From Sessilibacter corallicola (GTDB taxonomy: Bacteria; Pseudomonadota; Gammaproteobacteria; Pseudomonadales; Cellvibrionaceae), in assembly GCF_021290925.1 (NCBI RefSeq), contig NZ_JAJSLX010000002.1, forward strand, positions 1 to 64,000: DNA of 64,000 bases, given 5' to 3'. Positions 41,734 through 51,110 of this stretch are shown here, piece after piece. The position numbers were made by a program, and so were the translations under genes. Positions within the stretch are counted from its first letter, which is position 1; each line of letters opens with the position of its first letter. Under the pieces are notes generated by a model. It was not told the DNA's origin. It saw nothing but the letters and a program-made list of their open reading frames with translations, and searched no databases.

Positions 41734-41749
41734 TGTGAAGTCTATCACA
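41734..41749. promoter_or_regulatory. Predicted CRP/Vfr binding site
   Basis: TGTGA-AGTCTA-TCACA at 41734-41749 matches the CRP consensus TGTGA-N6-TCACA in all ten core bases. It lies in the spacer between the two arms of the exopolysaccharide locus. A CRP/Vfr-type regulator is encoded at 62538 in this window. Confidence 0.75.
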
Positions 41750-42553
41750 AAGTTATTTTGAGTGATCGATGTGCAATAGGTGCTTTTGTGTTAAATCTGT
41801 GCAAAGTATGTCGCGTGAATCTCGCCCTGTGATGAGAGTTTTATAAACACAGTATAATTTATGTTTGTTGCTTAATATGTTCCGCTATAGAAAAAGGTTA
41901 ACAATTGCTGTTTAGTCTTTATAATCGAGTGAAAAATATCGTTTCGGCATGGAGTCGATCTCATCCAAAAACAGGGAAAAATCAATATCAACAACGTTGT
42001 TGTTCGGTTTGTTGTTAAGGCTAATAGCCGTTCAAGTCCATTATTATTCGCAGTTTTTTGACCATTCAAAATCGAATACAAGAAAATAGCCCATCGGCAG
42101 GCTAGGTATAAATCTGCTAATTTTTCCCAGCTTTTAATTATAAGAATCTGCTGTATTTTAGAGTTATGTAAATTTGTTAATGTGCAATTTCGATTTGTGT
42201 ATCAATGTGTTTTACGAGTTTTTACTACAATGGATATTGTTATCTTGAACAAATTTTGCTGAATTAACTGGGTAAGTTTGTTCGTTTGGGATGCTGCCAC
42301 GAATTCTAAATTTTGAATGTTTGATTTTGCGTTGGTATTCAAGTTTTTCCACTAAACAAGCTTGGTATTATTTTACAGAAAGCTTGTATAAAAAAGTGAG
42401 AGAATCGCACTAGCCTTGTATCTAGTGCAGTGTCTTCCAGGTTACATTCGCAGGGAGCGTCTAAATATTTTCTCAAATAATGGTTATGAACGTGCAACGC
42501 TGATTGGTGATTAGTAAAGACCTACATGCTTACGTGCAATATAGGGCAGTATT
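41750..42553. other. Long AT-rich spacer before the rightward polysaccharide arm
   Basis: About 800 nt with no supported ORF. TATAAT at about 41862 could be a -10 element for rightward transcription, giving a leader of nearly 700 nt. Such a long spacer suggests multiple regulator sites or a structured leader. I could not resolve a specific structure. Confidence 0.4.
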
Positions 42554-43108
42554 TTGAGTTTATTTGAAATAATTCGTGAAGATTGGATCGCCCACGGCCG
42601 AGATTGGACAAAGCCAGGTTTTCGAACCGTTGCTGCTCACCGATTCGGCGTGTGGAGAATGTCGATCAAGCCGAAAATATTACGGGCGCCGTTTAGCGTG
42701 CTGTACGGTTTTTTGTATCGTCGATGCCGAAATGTTTATGGCATAGAGCTTCCTTATACCGTCGTGTTAGGTCGTCGCGTTGTTTTTGAACACCAAGGTG
42801 GGATTGTTATTCACGGGTTTTCACAAATTGGCGACGACTGTGTAATTCGCCAAGGTGTAACGCTGGGCAATCGTCATTTGGATAAACCACTGGACGCGCC
42901 GACTTTAGGCAAGGGCGTCAATATTGGTGCGGGCGCTGCGGTAATGGGTAAGGTTTTGGTCGGTGATGGTGCGGCAATCGGCGCTAATGCCGTGGTCCTT
43001 GATGATGTAAATAGTGGCGATACGGTGGTTGGAATTCCAGCGAAGTCAGTTTACAAAAAAAAGAGCAACGTCAAAGAAACATTAAAAGCTGTGGATGGAA
43101 ATTCCTAG
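42554..43108 (+). CDS. Serine O-acetyltransferase-like hexapeptide transferase
   Basis: A 184-aa left-handed beta-helix acetyltransferase of the CysE/WcaB-like group. It shows SLFEIIREDWIAHGRDW at the start, then IHGFSQIGDDCVIRQGVTLGNRH, VNIGAGAAVMGKVLVGDGAAIG and GIPAKSVYKK. It is much shorter than biosynthetic CysE (about 270 aa), and its place in the polysaccharide operon points to sugar or serine-unit acetylation in the polymer. It begins at TTG; the N-terminus so obtained matches the family. Confidence 0.8.
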   Translation: MSLFEIIREDWIAHGRDWTKPGFRTVAAHRFGVWRMSIKPKILRAPFSVLYGFLYRRCRNVYGIELPYTVVLGRRVVFEHQGGIVIHGFSQIGDDCVIRQGVTLGNRHLDKPLDAPTLGKGVNIGAGAAVMGKVLVGDGAAIGANAVVLDDVNSGDTVVGIPAKSVYKKKSNVKETLKAVDGNS

Positions 43109-43251
43109 CGAAATACTCATTTAATTCGAGAATCAATACGAAAAGGAGTACGCCACGATTACGAATCGAATAATTTCAGACGGATCAAGCAACGAAGCTT
43201 CTAATTTAAGATATTGATTTAATCGTGTAGCAACAAAAAGGGAAATCGTTA

Positions 43252-44271
43252 ATGGTTAAGGTAGCTCTCATTGGTGCGGGCAAAATGGGCTTATCCCACT
43301 TTGCAATTATTTCCGCACATCCTGAGGTGGAGGTTGTCGGCGTTTGTGATAGCGCAGCTTTTCTAACTTCAGTGATCAGTAAACAGTTGGGTGTAAAGAC
43401 GTTTAGTGATTATAAAAAAATGTTCAAAGAGGCATCACCCGATGCCGTTATTATTTCAACGCCTAATTCCACGCATTTCGAAATTGCCAAGAATGCTTTA
43501 GAGCTTGGTATTCACGTCTTCCTAGAAAAGCCATTGTGCTTAAATCCTGCAGAAGGCAAAAAACTGTTTGAAATTGCATCGTCGAAAAACCTAGTAAACC
43601 AAGTTGGTTATCACAATCGTTTTATCGGCACGTTCCAAGAAATGAAACGTTTAGTGCAAGCCGGTGCTATTGGCGATCTTTACCATATGGAAGGTAAAGC
43701 TTACGGTCAGGTGGTTATTCGCCCTACAAAAAGCGCTAAAACTTGGCGTTCTAAAAAATCAGAAGGTGGCGGCTGCTTACACGATTACGCCTGTCACGTT
43801 GTCGATTTAATGAATTTCATTAGCGATGTCCCAAGCAAGGTTCGCTCTGCTCAGTTACAGTCAATTTTTTCGGCTGACATTGAAGATGCTGTATTCGCCC
43901 AATTTGAATACAAAAATGGAACGACCGGTTACCTAGAAGCGAATTGGAGTGATCAGTCAGTTCGTAAAATGAGCACCACGATTACTGCATACGGCACGAA
44001 AGGTAAGATCGTTACTGATCGCCAAGAGCTGCGTTTGTATTTGTCACCGGGCAATACCTTCGAAGGTTTTGATGACGGTTGGACGTCTAAGTACATTACT
44101 GAGTTGCAAGCGCCAGTTAACTTCTACATGCGTGGTGAAGAATACTCTGCTCAGCTGGATCATTTTATCGATGGCATTTTAGGTCGCGATACCAGCGTTG
44201 AAACCAACTTCCAAACGGCAACTGCCACAGATGAAGTTATCGAACAAATTGCTAAATTAGGGAAAGGTTGA
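43252..44271 (+). CDS. Gfo/Idh/MocA family oxidoreductase
   Basis: A 339-aa NAD(P)-dependent sugar dehydrogenase-like protein. The Rossmann motif is VALIGAGKMGLSHFAI (3-18), and the family EKP motif appears as FLEKPLCLNP near residue 91. The C-terminal half has HDYACHVVDLM, which would hold the catalytic His. Such enzymes oxidise or reduce nucleotide sugars during polysaccharide precursor synthesis. The next gene starts 4 nt later, so the two products probably act in one pathway. Confidence 0.88.
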   Translation: MVKVALIGAGKMGLSHFAIISAHPEVEVVGVCDSAAFLTSVISKQLGVKTFSDYKKMFKEASPDAVIISTPNSTHFEIAKNALELGIHVFLEKPLCLNPAEGKKLFEIASSKNLVNQVGYHNRFIGTFQEMKRLVQAGAIGDLYHMEGKAYGQVVIRPTKSAKTWRSKKSEGGGCLHDYACHVVDLMNFISDVPSKVRSAQLQSIFSADIEDAVFAQFEYKNGTTGYLEANWSDQSVRKMSTTITAYGTKGKIVTDRQELRLYLSPGNTFEGFDDGWTSKYITELQAPVNFYMRGEEYSAQLDHFIDGILGRDTSVETNFQTATATDEVIEQIAKLGKG

Positions 44272-44275
44272 GGCT

Positions 44276-45148
44276 ATGAGCTTACAAAGGGTTTTGTTTG
44301 GTGATAACCAATTTTTTGGTGTGAACCACATGTCTGAAGACAAAGCTCGCGCGCAATCAATGCGTTTTCGCGATGCAGCTTCAATCATGAAAGTGTTGGA
44401 TGATGCTTACGATGCGGGCATCAAAGTATTTATGTGTACAACTTACGATCGTGTGGGTGAAATTGCTGACATCATTAAAGCAAACCCAACCCGCTATCCC
44501 GATTTTGAGTTCTACCCTTGTATGCCATACGCGCACAAATACGCAAACTCTGTGGGCGAGGTTGGAATTTTAGAAACATTGAAGCGTTTCTCGCCTTCCG
44601 GTGTTATGGGTACATTAATGACCGGCGCTATGTCTGCGATTACCCAAGACGTTAACAAAATGTTGCGCTTGTTAGTCGATGCAGAAATGAAGCGTTTTGA
44701 GGGTGTTAAAACTCCGGTTATTTTCTTGCAAAACGTGGTTACCGATTTGATTCTCGGTGTGAAAGGCTACCAATTTTTGGCTGAATTCCACCGCTACATC
44801 AAAGAAAAATACAACGCCGAGGCGGGTTTCATCACCATGAACTTGCCGCTGTTGATCGATGTTCTGCATGACTTGGGTATTGAAAACCCGATCGTTTGCG
44901 CGAACGTTAATAAGATCGGTTTCCGTATGTGCGGTGGCGTTGAAAAATACCAAGAAACCATCGCTCGCAATGACGCCCGAGTTATTGCAATGTCGGTATT
45001 GGCTTCCGGTGCAATTCCACCGAAAGAAGCACTCGAATGGGTGTGTGGTTTAGAAGGTCTGGACTCTATTGTTTTTGGTGCTTCGTCAAAAGGTAATATT
45101 GTTCAAACTAAAGAAATCATCGATGATTTGTGGCAGCTGCCAAAATAA
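44276..45148 (+). CDS. TIM-barrel protein, possibly aldo/keto-reductase-like
   Basis: No confident family. The 290-aa protein opens RVLFGDNQFFGVNHMSEDKA, has repeated beta-alpha units typical of a TIM barrel, and ends DSIVFGASSKGNIVQTKEII, which recalls the cofactor end of aldo/keto reductases. The classic AKR catalytic Tyr/Lys pattern is not obvious. It is 4 nt after a Gfo/Idh/MocA gene with a GAGG site, hence probably joint processing of a sugar intermediate. It might alternatively be an aldolase-like enzyme. Confidence 0.5.
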   Translation: MSLQRVLFGDNQFFGVNHMSEDKARAQSMRFRDAASIMKVLDDAYDAGIKVFMCTTYDRVGEIADIIKANPTRYPDFEFYPCMPYAHKYANSVGEVGILETLKRFSPSGVMGTLMTGAMSAITQDVNKMLRLLVDAEMKRFEGVKTPVIFLQNVVTDLILGVKGYQFLAEFHRYIKEKYNAEAGFITMNLPLLIDVLHDLGIENPIVCANVNKIGFRMCGGVEKYQETIARNDARVIAMSVLASGAIPPKEALEWVCGLEGLDSIVFGASSKGNIVQTKEIIDDLWQLPK

Positions 45149-45232
45149 TCAAATTTTGCCTCGGCTTTCGTCGAGGCTTCCCCTCAATGACACGTCAAAA
45201 CAAGCTTTGAATACACAAAATAGAGGAACGGT

Positions 45233-46243
45233 ATGGAAAGCCCCAAATGCCTCGGTGCGGTGATTATTGGTCGAAACGAAGGCGATCGGCTTAAAGCTTG
45301 TTTGCGATCCACTCACACAGTCATTAAAAATATTGTCTATGTTGATTCTGGTTCCACCGATGGCAGTATTGAATTTGCTGAATCGATGGGTGTGAGCGTT
45401 GTCAATCTCGATACCAGTATTCCCTTCAGCGCTGCCAGAGCCAGAAATGAAGGCTTTCGCCAATTGCTGAAAGAACATCCAGAGACCGAATACGTCCAAT
45501 TCGTTGATGGCGATTGCCAAGTTGCTGATGGCTGGTTGGAAGCGGCTTACTCCTTTCTAGAAAACGATCCCTCTTGCGCCATTGTGTGTGGCCGACGCCA
45601 GGAAAAATTTCCTGAGGCGAGTCTCTACAATCTTTTTTGCGATATCGAATGGGACACGCCTGTAGGTGAAGCTGGTGCATGCGGCGGCGATTTCTTAGGT
45701 CGAGTAGAAGCACTTGAAGCTGTCGAAGGATTTAATCCGTCGGTCATTGCCGGGGAAGAGCCGGAAATGTGCTTTCGGTTGCGAGAAAAAAATTGGAAAA
45801 TTTTCCGCATTGATCACTTGATGACACATCACGATGCCCAGATGACCGAATTTCAACAGTGGTGGCAGCGCGCTAAACGCTGTGGGCATGCCTACGCTCA
45901 GGGGTTCGATATGCACGGTATGAGCCCTGAGAAGTATTATCGCCGGGAAGTCAAAAGTGCGATTACTTGGGGAGGTGTTATCCCGGTTTTGTTATTGCTT
46001 GTAACTGGACTGGCTATTGTCGGTTTGACGCCACCTTTCAGTTTGGTGTTGTGGTTGTTACCTGCGGTACTGTTTTTAAAAGTCTTAAAATATTCTCTTG
46101 GACCCAAAAAGCTGCCTTTCCAGCCAGCTGTGTTGTATTCCTTATCTTTGGTTGTCGCGAAAATCCCTGAGTTGGTTGGTGTGCAGAAGTATTACCAGCG
46201 CAAACGCAAAAACAGTGGATTTAGCATTATTGAATACAAATAA
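45233..46243 (+). CDS. Family 2 glycosyltransferase with C-terminal membrane segments
   Basis: A 336-aa inverting glycosyltransferase. The GT-A core shows GAVIIGRNEGDRLKACLRS, the VDSGSTDGS strand, the metal-binding VDGD near residues 88-91, and the likely catalytic-base region AGEEPEMCFRLRE. Two hydrophobic segments follow (about 245-290). It is the only glycosyltransferase in the locus within this window, so the priming enzyme and further transferases must lie elsewhere. The start has GAGGAA upstream. Confidence 0.9.
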   Translation: MESPKCLGAVIIGRNEGDRLKACLRSTHTVIKNIVYVDSGSTDGSIEFAESMGVSVVNLDTSIPFSAARARNEGFRQLLKEHPETEYVQFVDGDCQVADGWLEAAYSFLENDPSCAIVCGRRQEKFPEASLYNLFCDIEWDTPVGEAGACGGDFLGRVEALEAVEGFNPSVIAGEEPEMCFRLREKNWKIFRIDHLMTHHDAQMTEFQQWWQRAKRCGHAYAQGFDMHGMSPEKYYRREVKSAITWGGVIPVLLLLVTGLAIVGLTPPFSLVLWLLPAVLFLKVLKYSLGPKKLPFQPAVLYSLSLVVAKIPELVGVQKYYQRKRKNSGFSIIEYK

Positions 46244-46327
46244 TGTCAGCATAACTCGACTTGCTCACTGAGCTTTTTAACACGCTCAGTGCCACTTTTT
46301 AATACAGATTTTTGGGTAGCGTAAGGA

Positions 46328-47668
46328 ATGAATTCGGGATTGTTTTGGGTTATTGCCTCCTATGGTAGTTTGGTCGGCATCCGCATTATTGGGAATTTGA
46401 TTCTCACTCGCCTTTTGCACCCAGAAATGTTCGGAACGATTGCGTTGGTGAACGCCATTATTCTGGGTATCAATATGTTTGCTGACGTTGGCGTGCGCGA
46501 TGCGGTCATTAATAGCCATCGCCACAAAGACAAGAATTTCGTCAATACCGCTTGGACACTCAGTGTTATTCGAGGTTTTGTCGTATACGGCATTATTCTG
46601 TTATTGGCGTATCCCGCGGAACTCCTCCTAGATGTCGAGGGAATTGCGGTTATTATTTGCGTCTCTGGGGTATCGATTCTTGCGTACTCGTTTATGAGTA
46701 CAAAGGTTTTTAATGCCGAGCGTGAGACTCAGCTAAAAACCGTATCTTTAATCGAGATCGCGTCTTCGCTGATCGGAATGATTGTGATGATTGCCTTGGC
46801 CTGGTGGTGGCGCAGTGTTTGGGCATTGGCGGTAGGGTCTATTGTCACTACGCTTATTATGATCACTTGCTACACCTACGTTCTCCCAGGGCCAAGAAAT
46901 CATTTCCACTGGGAAAAAGACGCTTTTTGGGAAGTGTTTAAACTCGGTCGATGGATTCTTATTTCTACCATTGGTGCGTTCCTGGTGCTTCAGGGTGACC
47001 GATTTGTTACCCGTTACTTTGCAACAGTAGAGCTGCTCGGTATTTACAGTATTGCTATAGCATTGGCGTCGATGGTAATCGAAGCCGCTGAAAAAGTTGG
47101 CAAAAAATACCTGTACCCCCGCTATCGACAAAAAGTCGTGGCAGAAGAAAACCTGAATCAGTTTATCCGTAAATTCCGCGTGCTCGGTGTGGTGGCTAGT
47201 ACAGTTCTGTGTTTGCCGATAGTTGCCTTTGGTGATCAGCTTGTGTATTTCTTATACGACCCGCGTTACGATGCGGCAGGCTGGATGCTACAAATTTTGA
47301 TCGTTGCGTCTTTGGTTCGAGCTATGGATTCAACGCTAAAACCCATCTTTTTAGCCAATAATGATTCGTTTACTGCGATGATTTATGAATTTGGTAAAGG
47401 AATCACCTATATTGTAGCTATGATTATTGGTGGGTATATGCTGGGGCTGGTGGGCATTATTTACGCCATCGTTATTACCCCAATACTGAATCAGTTGATG
47501 TTAACTTTTTACGTCAGGCGCCACGGAATTAAAACCCTCAGTTTAGATGTGGTTCTTATGGCGTTTATTGTGGTTTGCGTGTGTTTGACTTGGTGGGCCG
47601 TTGGCTTCAATCCGCTGGAGATTGAAAATCCAGTTTCTGATTCAAACTTGGGCTTGGCCCCTCAATAA
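46328..47668 (+). CDS. Wzx-type polysaccharide flippase
   Basis: A 446-aa MOP-superfamily membrane protein with about 12 hydrophobic segments. The first 65 residues (SYGSLVGIRIIGNLILTRLL, HPEMFGTIALVNAI) are typical of lipid-linked oligosaccharide flippases. It would move repeat units across the inner membrane for the Wzy-like polymerase encoded at 49593. Its stop is 36 nt before the preferred Tat-protein start. Confidence 0.9.
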   Translation: MNSGLFWVIASYGSLVGIRIIGNLILTRLLHPEMFGTIALVNAIILGINMFADVGVRDAVINSHRHKDKNFVNTAWTLSVIRGFVVYGIILLLAYPAELLLDVEGIAVIICVSGVSILAYSFMSTKVFNAERETQLKTVSLIEIASSLIGMIVMIALAWWWRSVWALAVGSIVTTLIMITCYTYVLPGPRNHFHWEKDAFWEVFKLGRWILISTIGAFLVLQGDRFVTRYFATVELLGIYSIAIALASMVIEAAEKVGKKYLYPRYRQKVVAEENLNQFIRKFRVLGVVASTVLCLPIVAFGDQLVYFLYDPRYDAAGWMLQILIVASLVRAMDSTLKPIFLANNDSFTAMIYEFGKGITYIVAMIIGGYMLGLVGIIYAIVITPILNQLMLTFYVRRHGIKTLSLDVVLMAFIVVCVCLTWWAVGFNPLEIENPVSDSNLGLAPQ

Positions 47669-47704
47669 ATGAAGATTGTCTTAGACAAAAATGTGGATGG
47701 AACT

Positions 47705-47902
47705 ATGAATCGAAGGAATTTTATCAGTGGTGCTTTGGCAACGGGATTTGCAGCAGCGGTACCTGTAAAAGCGGATTCAACGAATCAAGCTAAAAAGTCC
47801 ACAAAAGTTGTTTATTTGCGAGAAGGTTATTACACCGTCGACGGATGGGTGGTGTCTGAGAAAGAACTTGCTCAGCTGAAGGAGTCAGGCCATGTTGATT
47901 GA
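47705..47902 (+). CDS. Small Tat-signal protein preceding the GMC oxidoreductase
   Basis: A 65-aa protein beginning MNRRNFISGALATGFAAAVP, a twin-arginine signal (RRNFI) with hydrophobic h-region and likely cleavage after VKA or KADS. The mature part is only about 40 residues (VVYLREGYYTVDGWVVSEKE). An in-frame ATG 36 nt upstream is possible, but the chosen start has GGATGG ahead and fits Tat signals. Its end overlaps the oxidoreductase start by 11 nt. The oxidoreductase lacks its own signal, so this protein may carry it through Tat as a partner, as gluconate dehydrogenase subunit 3 does. That is inference. Confidence 0.65.
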   Translation: MNRRNFISGALATGFAAAVPVKADSTNQAKKSTKVVYLREGYYTVDGWVVSEKELAQLKESGHVD

Positions 47903-49427
47903 TTTGGCGGGGAAATCTGAGCTTGAATTTCCACAAGATAAGTACGACGTTGCTGTTGCCGGTTCTGGCCCTGCGGGTATTTCACTCGCGCTTCGTCTGG
48001 CCGAATCGGGTAAGAAGGTAGCGCTTTTAGAAGCTGGTGGCTTACAATTTACCCCACAATCTCAAGCGGTATATCAAACGGCGGAAGGCACTGATCCGTA
48101 TTTTTCTGCGACTCGGTTGCGCTTTTTTGGTGGAACCTCAAACCACTGGGCTGGCCGTTGTCGCGAGCCTGAGCCGGTGGATTTTGAAGAGCGTCCAGAA
48201 GCCTATGAAGAATCTGGTTGGCCAATTTCATTTGCCGAAATTAAGAAATACTTAGCGCCTGCAAAAGCGATTCTGGATTTAGAATCGAAAGAATTTAAAG
48301 AGAAAGAAGGCACTCAAGATTTAATCGATAGCTTTTATCCTGATTTAGAATTGTTGAGTCCTCCCACCCGTTTTGGTGTTAAATACCTCGATACCTTGCA
48401 GTCATCTGAATTAATTGACTTGTACGTCAATGCTAATGTTGTTGATATTCCGCTAAAAGAAGATTTGGCAAGTATCGACTCTTTTGCAGTTAAAACATTT
48501 GATAATGTCAGCGGTAATATTCAGGCGAAAAATTATGTGATTGCGCTTGGTGCCGTAGAAAATGCCCGCCTGCTATTGAACTGCGATCGTCAAATTGATG
48601 GTGGTTTAGGTAACGGCGGCGGTATGCTTGGCACGTGCTTTATGGACCACGTTAATGTTCGTTTGGGTAAATTTATTCCAGACAAAGACGTTTGGAAAGA
48701 CGGCATTAGCTCGATGGCGTATTACACAGGCGATGATTTTATTCGCTCGGCAGGTATTGGTGCCTCAAATGTGACAATGGGTTATACCGCCAAAGCGGAA
48801 TCTGATGGTCGTGGCCAAGCGGTTAAAAAGTTTTTAGTAGAGCGCGCTTGTAATTGGGGATTGGAAGATCAGCTCTCCAATGTTTTCCAGTTTGTGTGTC
48901 CTGAAGAAGGGCGCTTATCGACTTTGACCGAGCAAGATCCGCACAGAAAAAATCGTATTTACCTCAGCGATGAAAAAGATGAGTTGGGTTTGCGACGAGT
49001 CTCGGTGGATTGGAGTTTGTCCGATTTTGACAAAAAAACCATTAAGGCAGTCGCTGAGGAATTTGCTATTCAGGCGCACAGAGGTGGCGTGGCGCGGGTT
49101 AAGTTACCCGAATTTTTATTTGAAGAAGACGTTAAATTACCATTTTACGGCAACGGCTATTTAGTGAATGGTCACGCGCACCACATGGGGGCGACCCGTA
49201 TGGCTGAGTCTGAAAAAGACGGCGTGGTCGACCCTAATTGTCGAGTTTTTGGTACCAATAATTTATACGTTGCTGGGTCGAGTGTGTTCCCAAGAGGAGG
49301 CGCTCATAACCCAACCATGCCATTGGTTCAACTTGCCTTGCGCCTTGCCGATCACTTAATTGACGATGGGAGTTTACCCGATCAAGAAGGTTTGTCAGCG
49401 GAGCAAGAATTACTTCAAGAGACATAA
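47892..49427 (+). CDS. GMC family FAD-dependent oxidoreductase
   Basis: A 511-aa flavoenzyme. The dinucleotide fold is DVAVAGSGPAGISLALRLAE near residues 18-37, followed by FFGGTSNHWAGRCREP. The GMC C-terminal domain holds the probable catalytic His in GHAHHMGATRM and the closing NPTMPLVQLALRLADHL. GMC enzymes oxidise alcohols or sugars. It overlaps the small Tat protein gene by 11 nt and uses a GGAG inside that gene, so the two are co-translated. In a polysaccharide operon it may oxidise a sugar residue, in the periplasm if exported with its partner. Confidence 0.85.
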   Translation: MLIDLAGKSELEFPQDKYDVAVAGSGPAGISLALRLAESGKKVALLEAGGLQFTPQSQAVYQTAEGTDPYFSATRLRFFGGTSNHWAGRCREPEPVDFEERPEAYEESGWPISFAEIKKYLAPAKAILDLESKEFKEKEGTQDLIDSFYPDLELLSPPTRFGVKYLDTLQSSELIDLYVNANVVDIPLKEDLASIDSFAVKTFDNVSGNIQAKNYVIALGAVENARLLLNCDRQIDGGLGNGGGMLGTCFMDHVNVRLGKFIPDKDVWKDGISSMAYYTGDDFIRSAGIGASNVTMGYTAKAESDGRGQAVKKFLVERACNWGLEDQLSNVFQFVCPEEGRLSTLTEQDPHRKNRIYLSDEKDELGLRRVSVDWSLSDFDKKTIKAVAEEFAIQAHRGGVARVKLPEFLFEEDVKLPFYGNGYLVNGHAHHMGATRMAESEKDGVVDPNCRVFGTNNLYVAGSSVFPRGGAHNPTMPLVQLALRLADHLIDDGSLPDQEGLSAEQELLQET

Positions 49428-49592
49428 TTTCGTATAAATGTGACGTTATGATTCAAACGGCATAGACTTCGAATTCTTCGGGGTTTGTGTCTTTCAACAT
49501 TTTTTAGATTTTTATCGGGCAGATCTCAACAAGCAAATCTGGATCAAAAGTTAAGGGTATTACGCAATCACAGCGGTAACCGTTGAGGTGTC

Positions 49593-51071
49593 ATGATTTA
49601 TTATCTAAAAATCTTCATTGTGCTCGGCACCACAATTATTGTGGGCAGTTATCTCTTTAATAAGGCGTTTCAAGAGCCGCGTGCATACCTGTGGGGAAAA
49701 GCTTCTCTTATTCTGGTGGGTGTTACGGCACTTATGGGGAATATTTGGCTGATTTATTTTGCGACAGGTTATATCTGTTTCAAAATGATTGAAGAGGAGC
49801 GCGAAGAAAAAATTTGTGCTTTTCTCGCGTTATTCTCCGCAATACCCATGATGAAGTTTCCAGTTCCGTTCCCAGGAATCAGTAACTTGATGGTGATGGA
49901 ACACCCCATTTTTCTCAGTATCTGTTTATTGCTGCCAATTTATTTAAAGCTGAGAAAGCAGCCCCATCAAAAGCTTCTGATCGATAAATTAGTACTGATT
50001 TATTGCATTGTTATCACGGTGCTTAATTTCAGAATCGATACCTCGATTACCTTCTGGTTTAAACTCGGGTTAAATACCTTTTTAACCATTTGGCTGCCCT
50101 ATTATGTTATCAGTAATGCGGGGGGAAATTTCCGTTCGTATTTAATCGCGCTGTCTTTTGGCGGTATTATTTTGGCGATTGGTAGTGTGGCTGAGTGGTT
50201 TCTCAGTTGGAAAATGTACGGTCCTCTGGCGTCTCATATTGGTGGTGTTCGCGTTGACAAATTATCAACGGCTTACCATTTCCGAGGGTTCGGTTTGCGA
50301 ATTTCCGCCTCCTGGTTTGACCCCATCGCTTTTGGGTCATTTATGGCGCTTATACTATTTGTGGTAACCCAGCTGACAAAAATCGGAGTTAAAACCTCAA
50401 TCTACAGTTTAGGTTTTGTCGGTTTGCTGTTTGCCGCTTTGCTATTTACCGATTCTCGGGGTGCTTTCCTAGTTGCACTCGTGGGTATTGCGGTCGTTTT
50501 GTATTACAAGATTGAATCTCAAGGCGCGCGTAATTTCTATAAATACACAATTTTCTTTGTCGCGGCGATAATGCTGATCAATATGAAAGCGTTGTTGCAA
50601 TTCGATAGCTCTGGGGGATCTTGGCTTTATCGATACAATCTAGTGCAAAACTCTGGGCACGCCTTTAACGAAAATCCGTTATTCGGAACACCGTTTTTCC
50701 GCGATGACCCAGTGTTGCGAGCGACCATGCTGCAAGGGCAGGGTATTGTCGATATCGTTAACAGTTATCTGGCAATTTTGCTTCGATACGGTTTGCTCGG
50801 TTTTGTCTTGTACGTGTGGATATGGTTTTACGCCATGATACGGGTAGCTGATCGTATTGCGATACTTGAGAAAAAAGACGATCCGCTTTGGAAAGTGGGG
50901 GTTGTGTTGTTGGGAATGTTAGTCGGTATGGCCGTCTTTATCGTGACTACCAGTTCCATCGTGTATCTCGGTAAACTGCTTTGGCTATTGTTGGCGCTTG
51001 CCTCTGCTTACATCAAAAACACAACGCCTCCCAAGAAAACTCGAAGGCGCATGGCCAATGCGCCAGTGTGA
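49593..51071 (+). CDS. Wzy/O-antigen ligase-like polymerase
   Basis: A 492-aa membrane protein with about 12 hydrophobic segments and a large periplasmic loop before TDSRGAFLVALVGIAVVLYY, the usual Wzy_C region. It most likely polymerises the repeat units that Wzx delivers. Wzy proteins share little sequence, and WaaL-type ligase activity is an alternative; the presence of Wzx, Wzz and Wza homologues favours a polymerase. It is the last gene of the rightward arm. Confidence 0.85.
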   Translation: MIYYLKIFIVLGTTIIVGSYLFNKAFQEPRAYLWGKASLILVGVTALMGNIWLIYFATGYICFKMIEEEREEKICAFLALFSAIPMMKFPVPFPGISNLMVMEHPIFLSICLLLPIYLKLRKQPHQKLLIDKLVLIYCIVITVLNFRIDTSITFWFKLGLNTFLTIWLPYYVISNAGGNFRSYLIALSFGGIILAIGSVAEWFLSWKMYGPLASHIGGVRVDKLSTAYHFRGFGLRISASWFDPIAFGSFMALILFVVTQLTKIGVKTSIYSLGFVGLLFAALLFTDSRGAFLVALVGIAVVLYYKIESQGARNFYKYTIFFVAAIMLINMKALLQFDSSGGSWLYRYNLVQNSGHAFNENPLFGTPFFRDDPVLRATMLQGQGIVDIVNSYLAILLRYGLLGFVLYVWIWFYAMIRVADRIAILEKKDDPLWKVGVVLLGMLVGMAVFIVTTSSIVYLGKLLWLLLALASAYIKNTTPPKKTRRRMANAPV

Positions 51072-51103
51072 TTCTCTGAGTTACGGTTGAATCTCAGAGA
51101 ATC
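51070..51103. terminator. Hairpin in the convergent spacer after the polymerase gene
   Basis: GATTCTCTGAG / CTCAGAGAATC form a perfect 11-bp stem with a 12-nt loop, between two convergent genes. No T tract follows, so termination is plausible but not certain. Confidence 0.45.
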
Positions 51104-51110
51104 AAATGGT

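Noticed and set aside
41872-42081. Leftward 69-codon frame in the polysaccharide spacer
   Set aside because: AT-rich chance frame, no RBS, no protein-like pattern.
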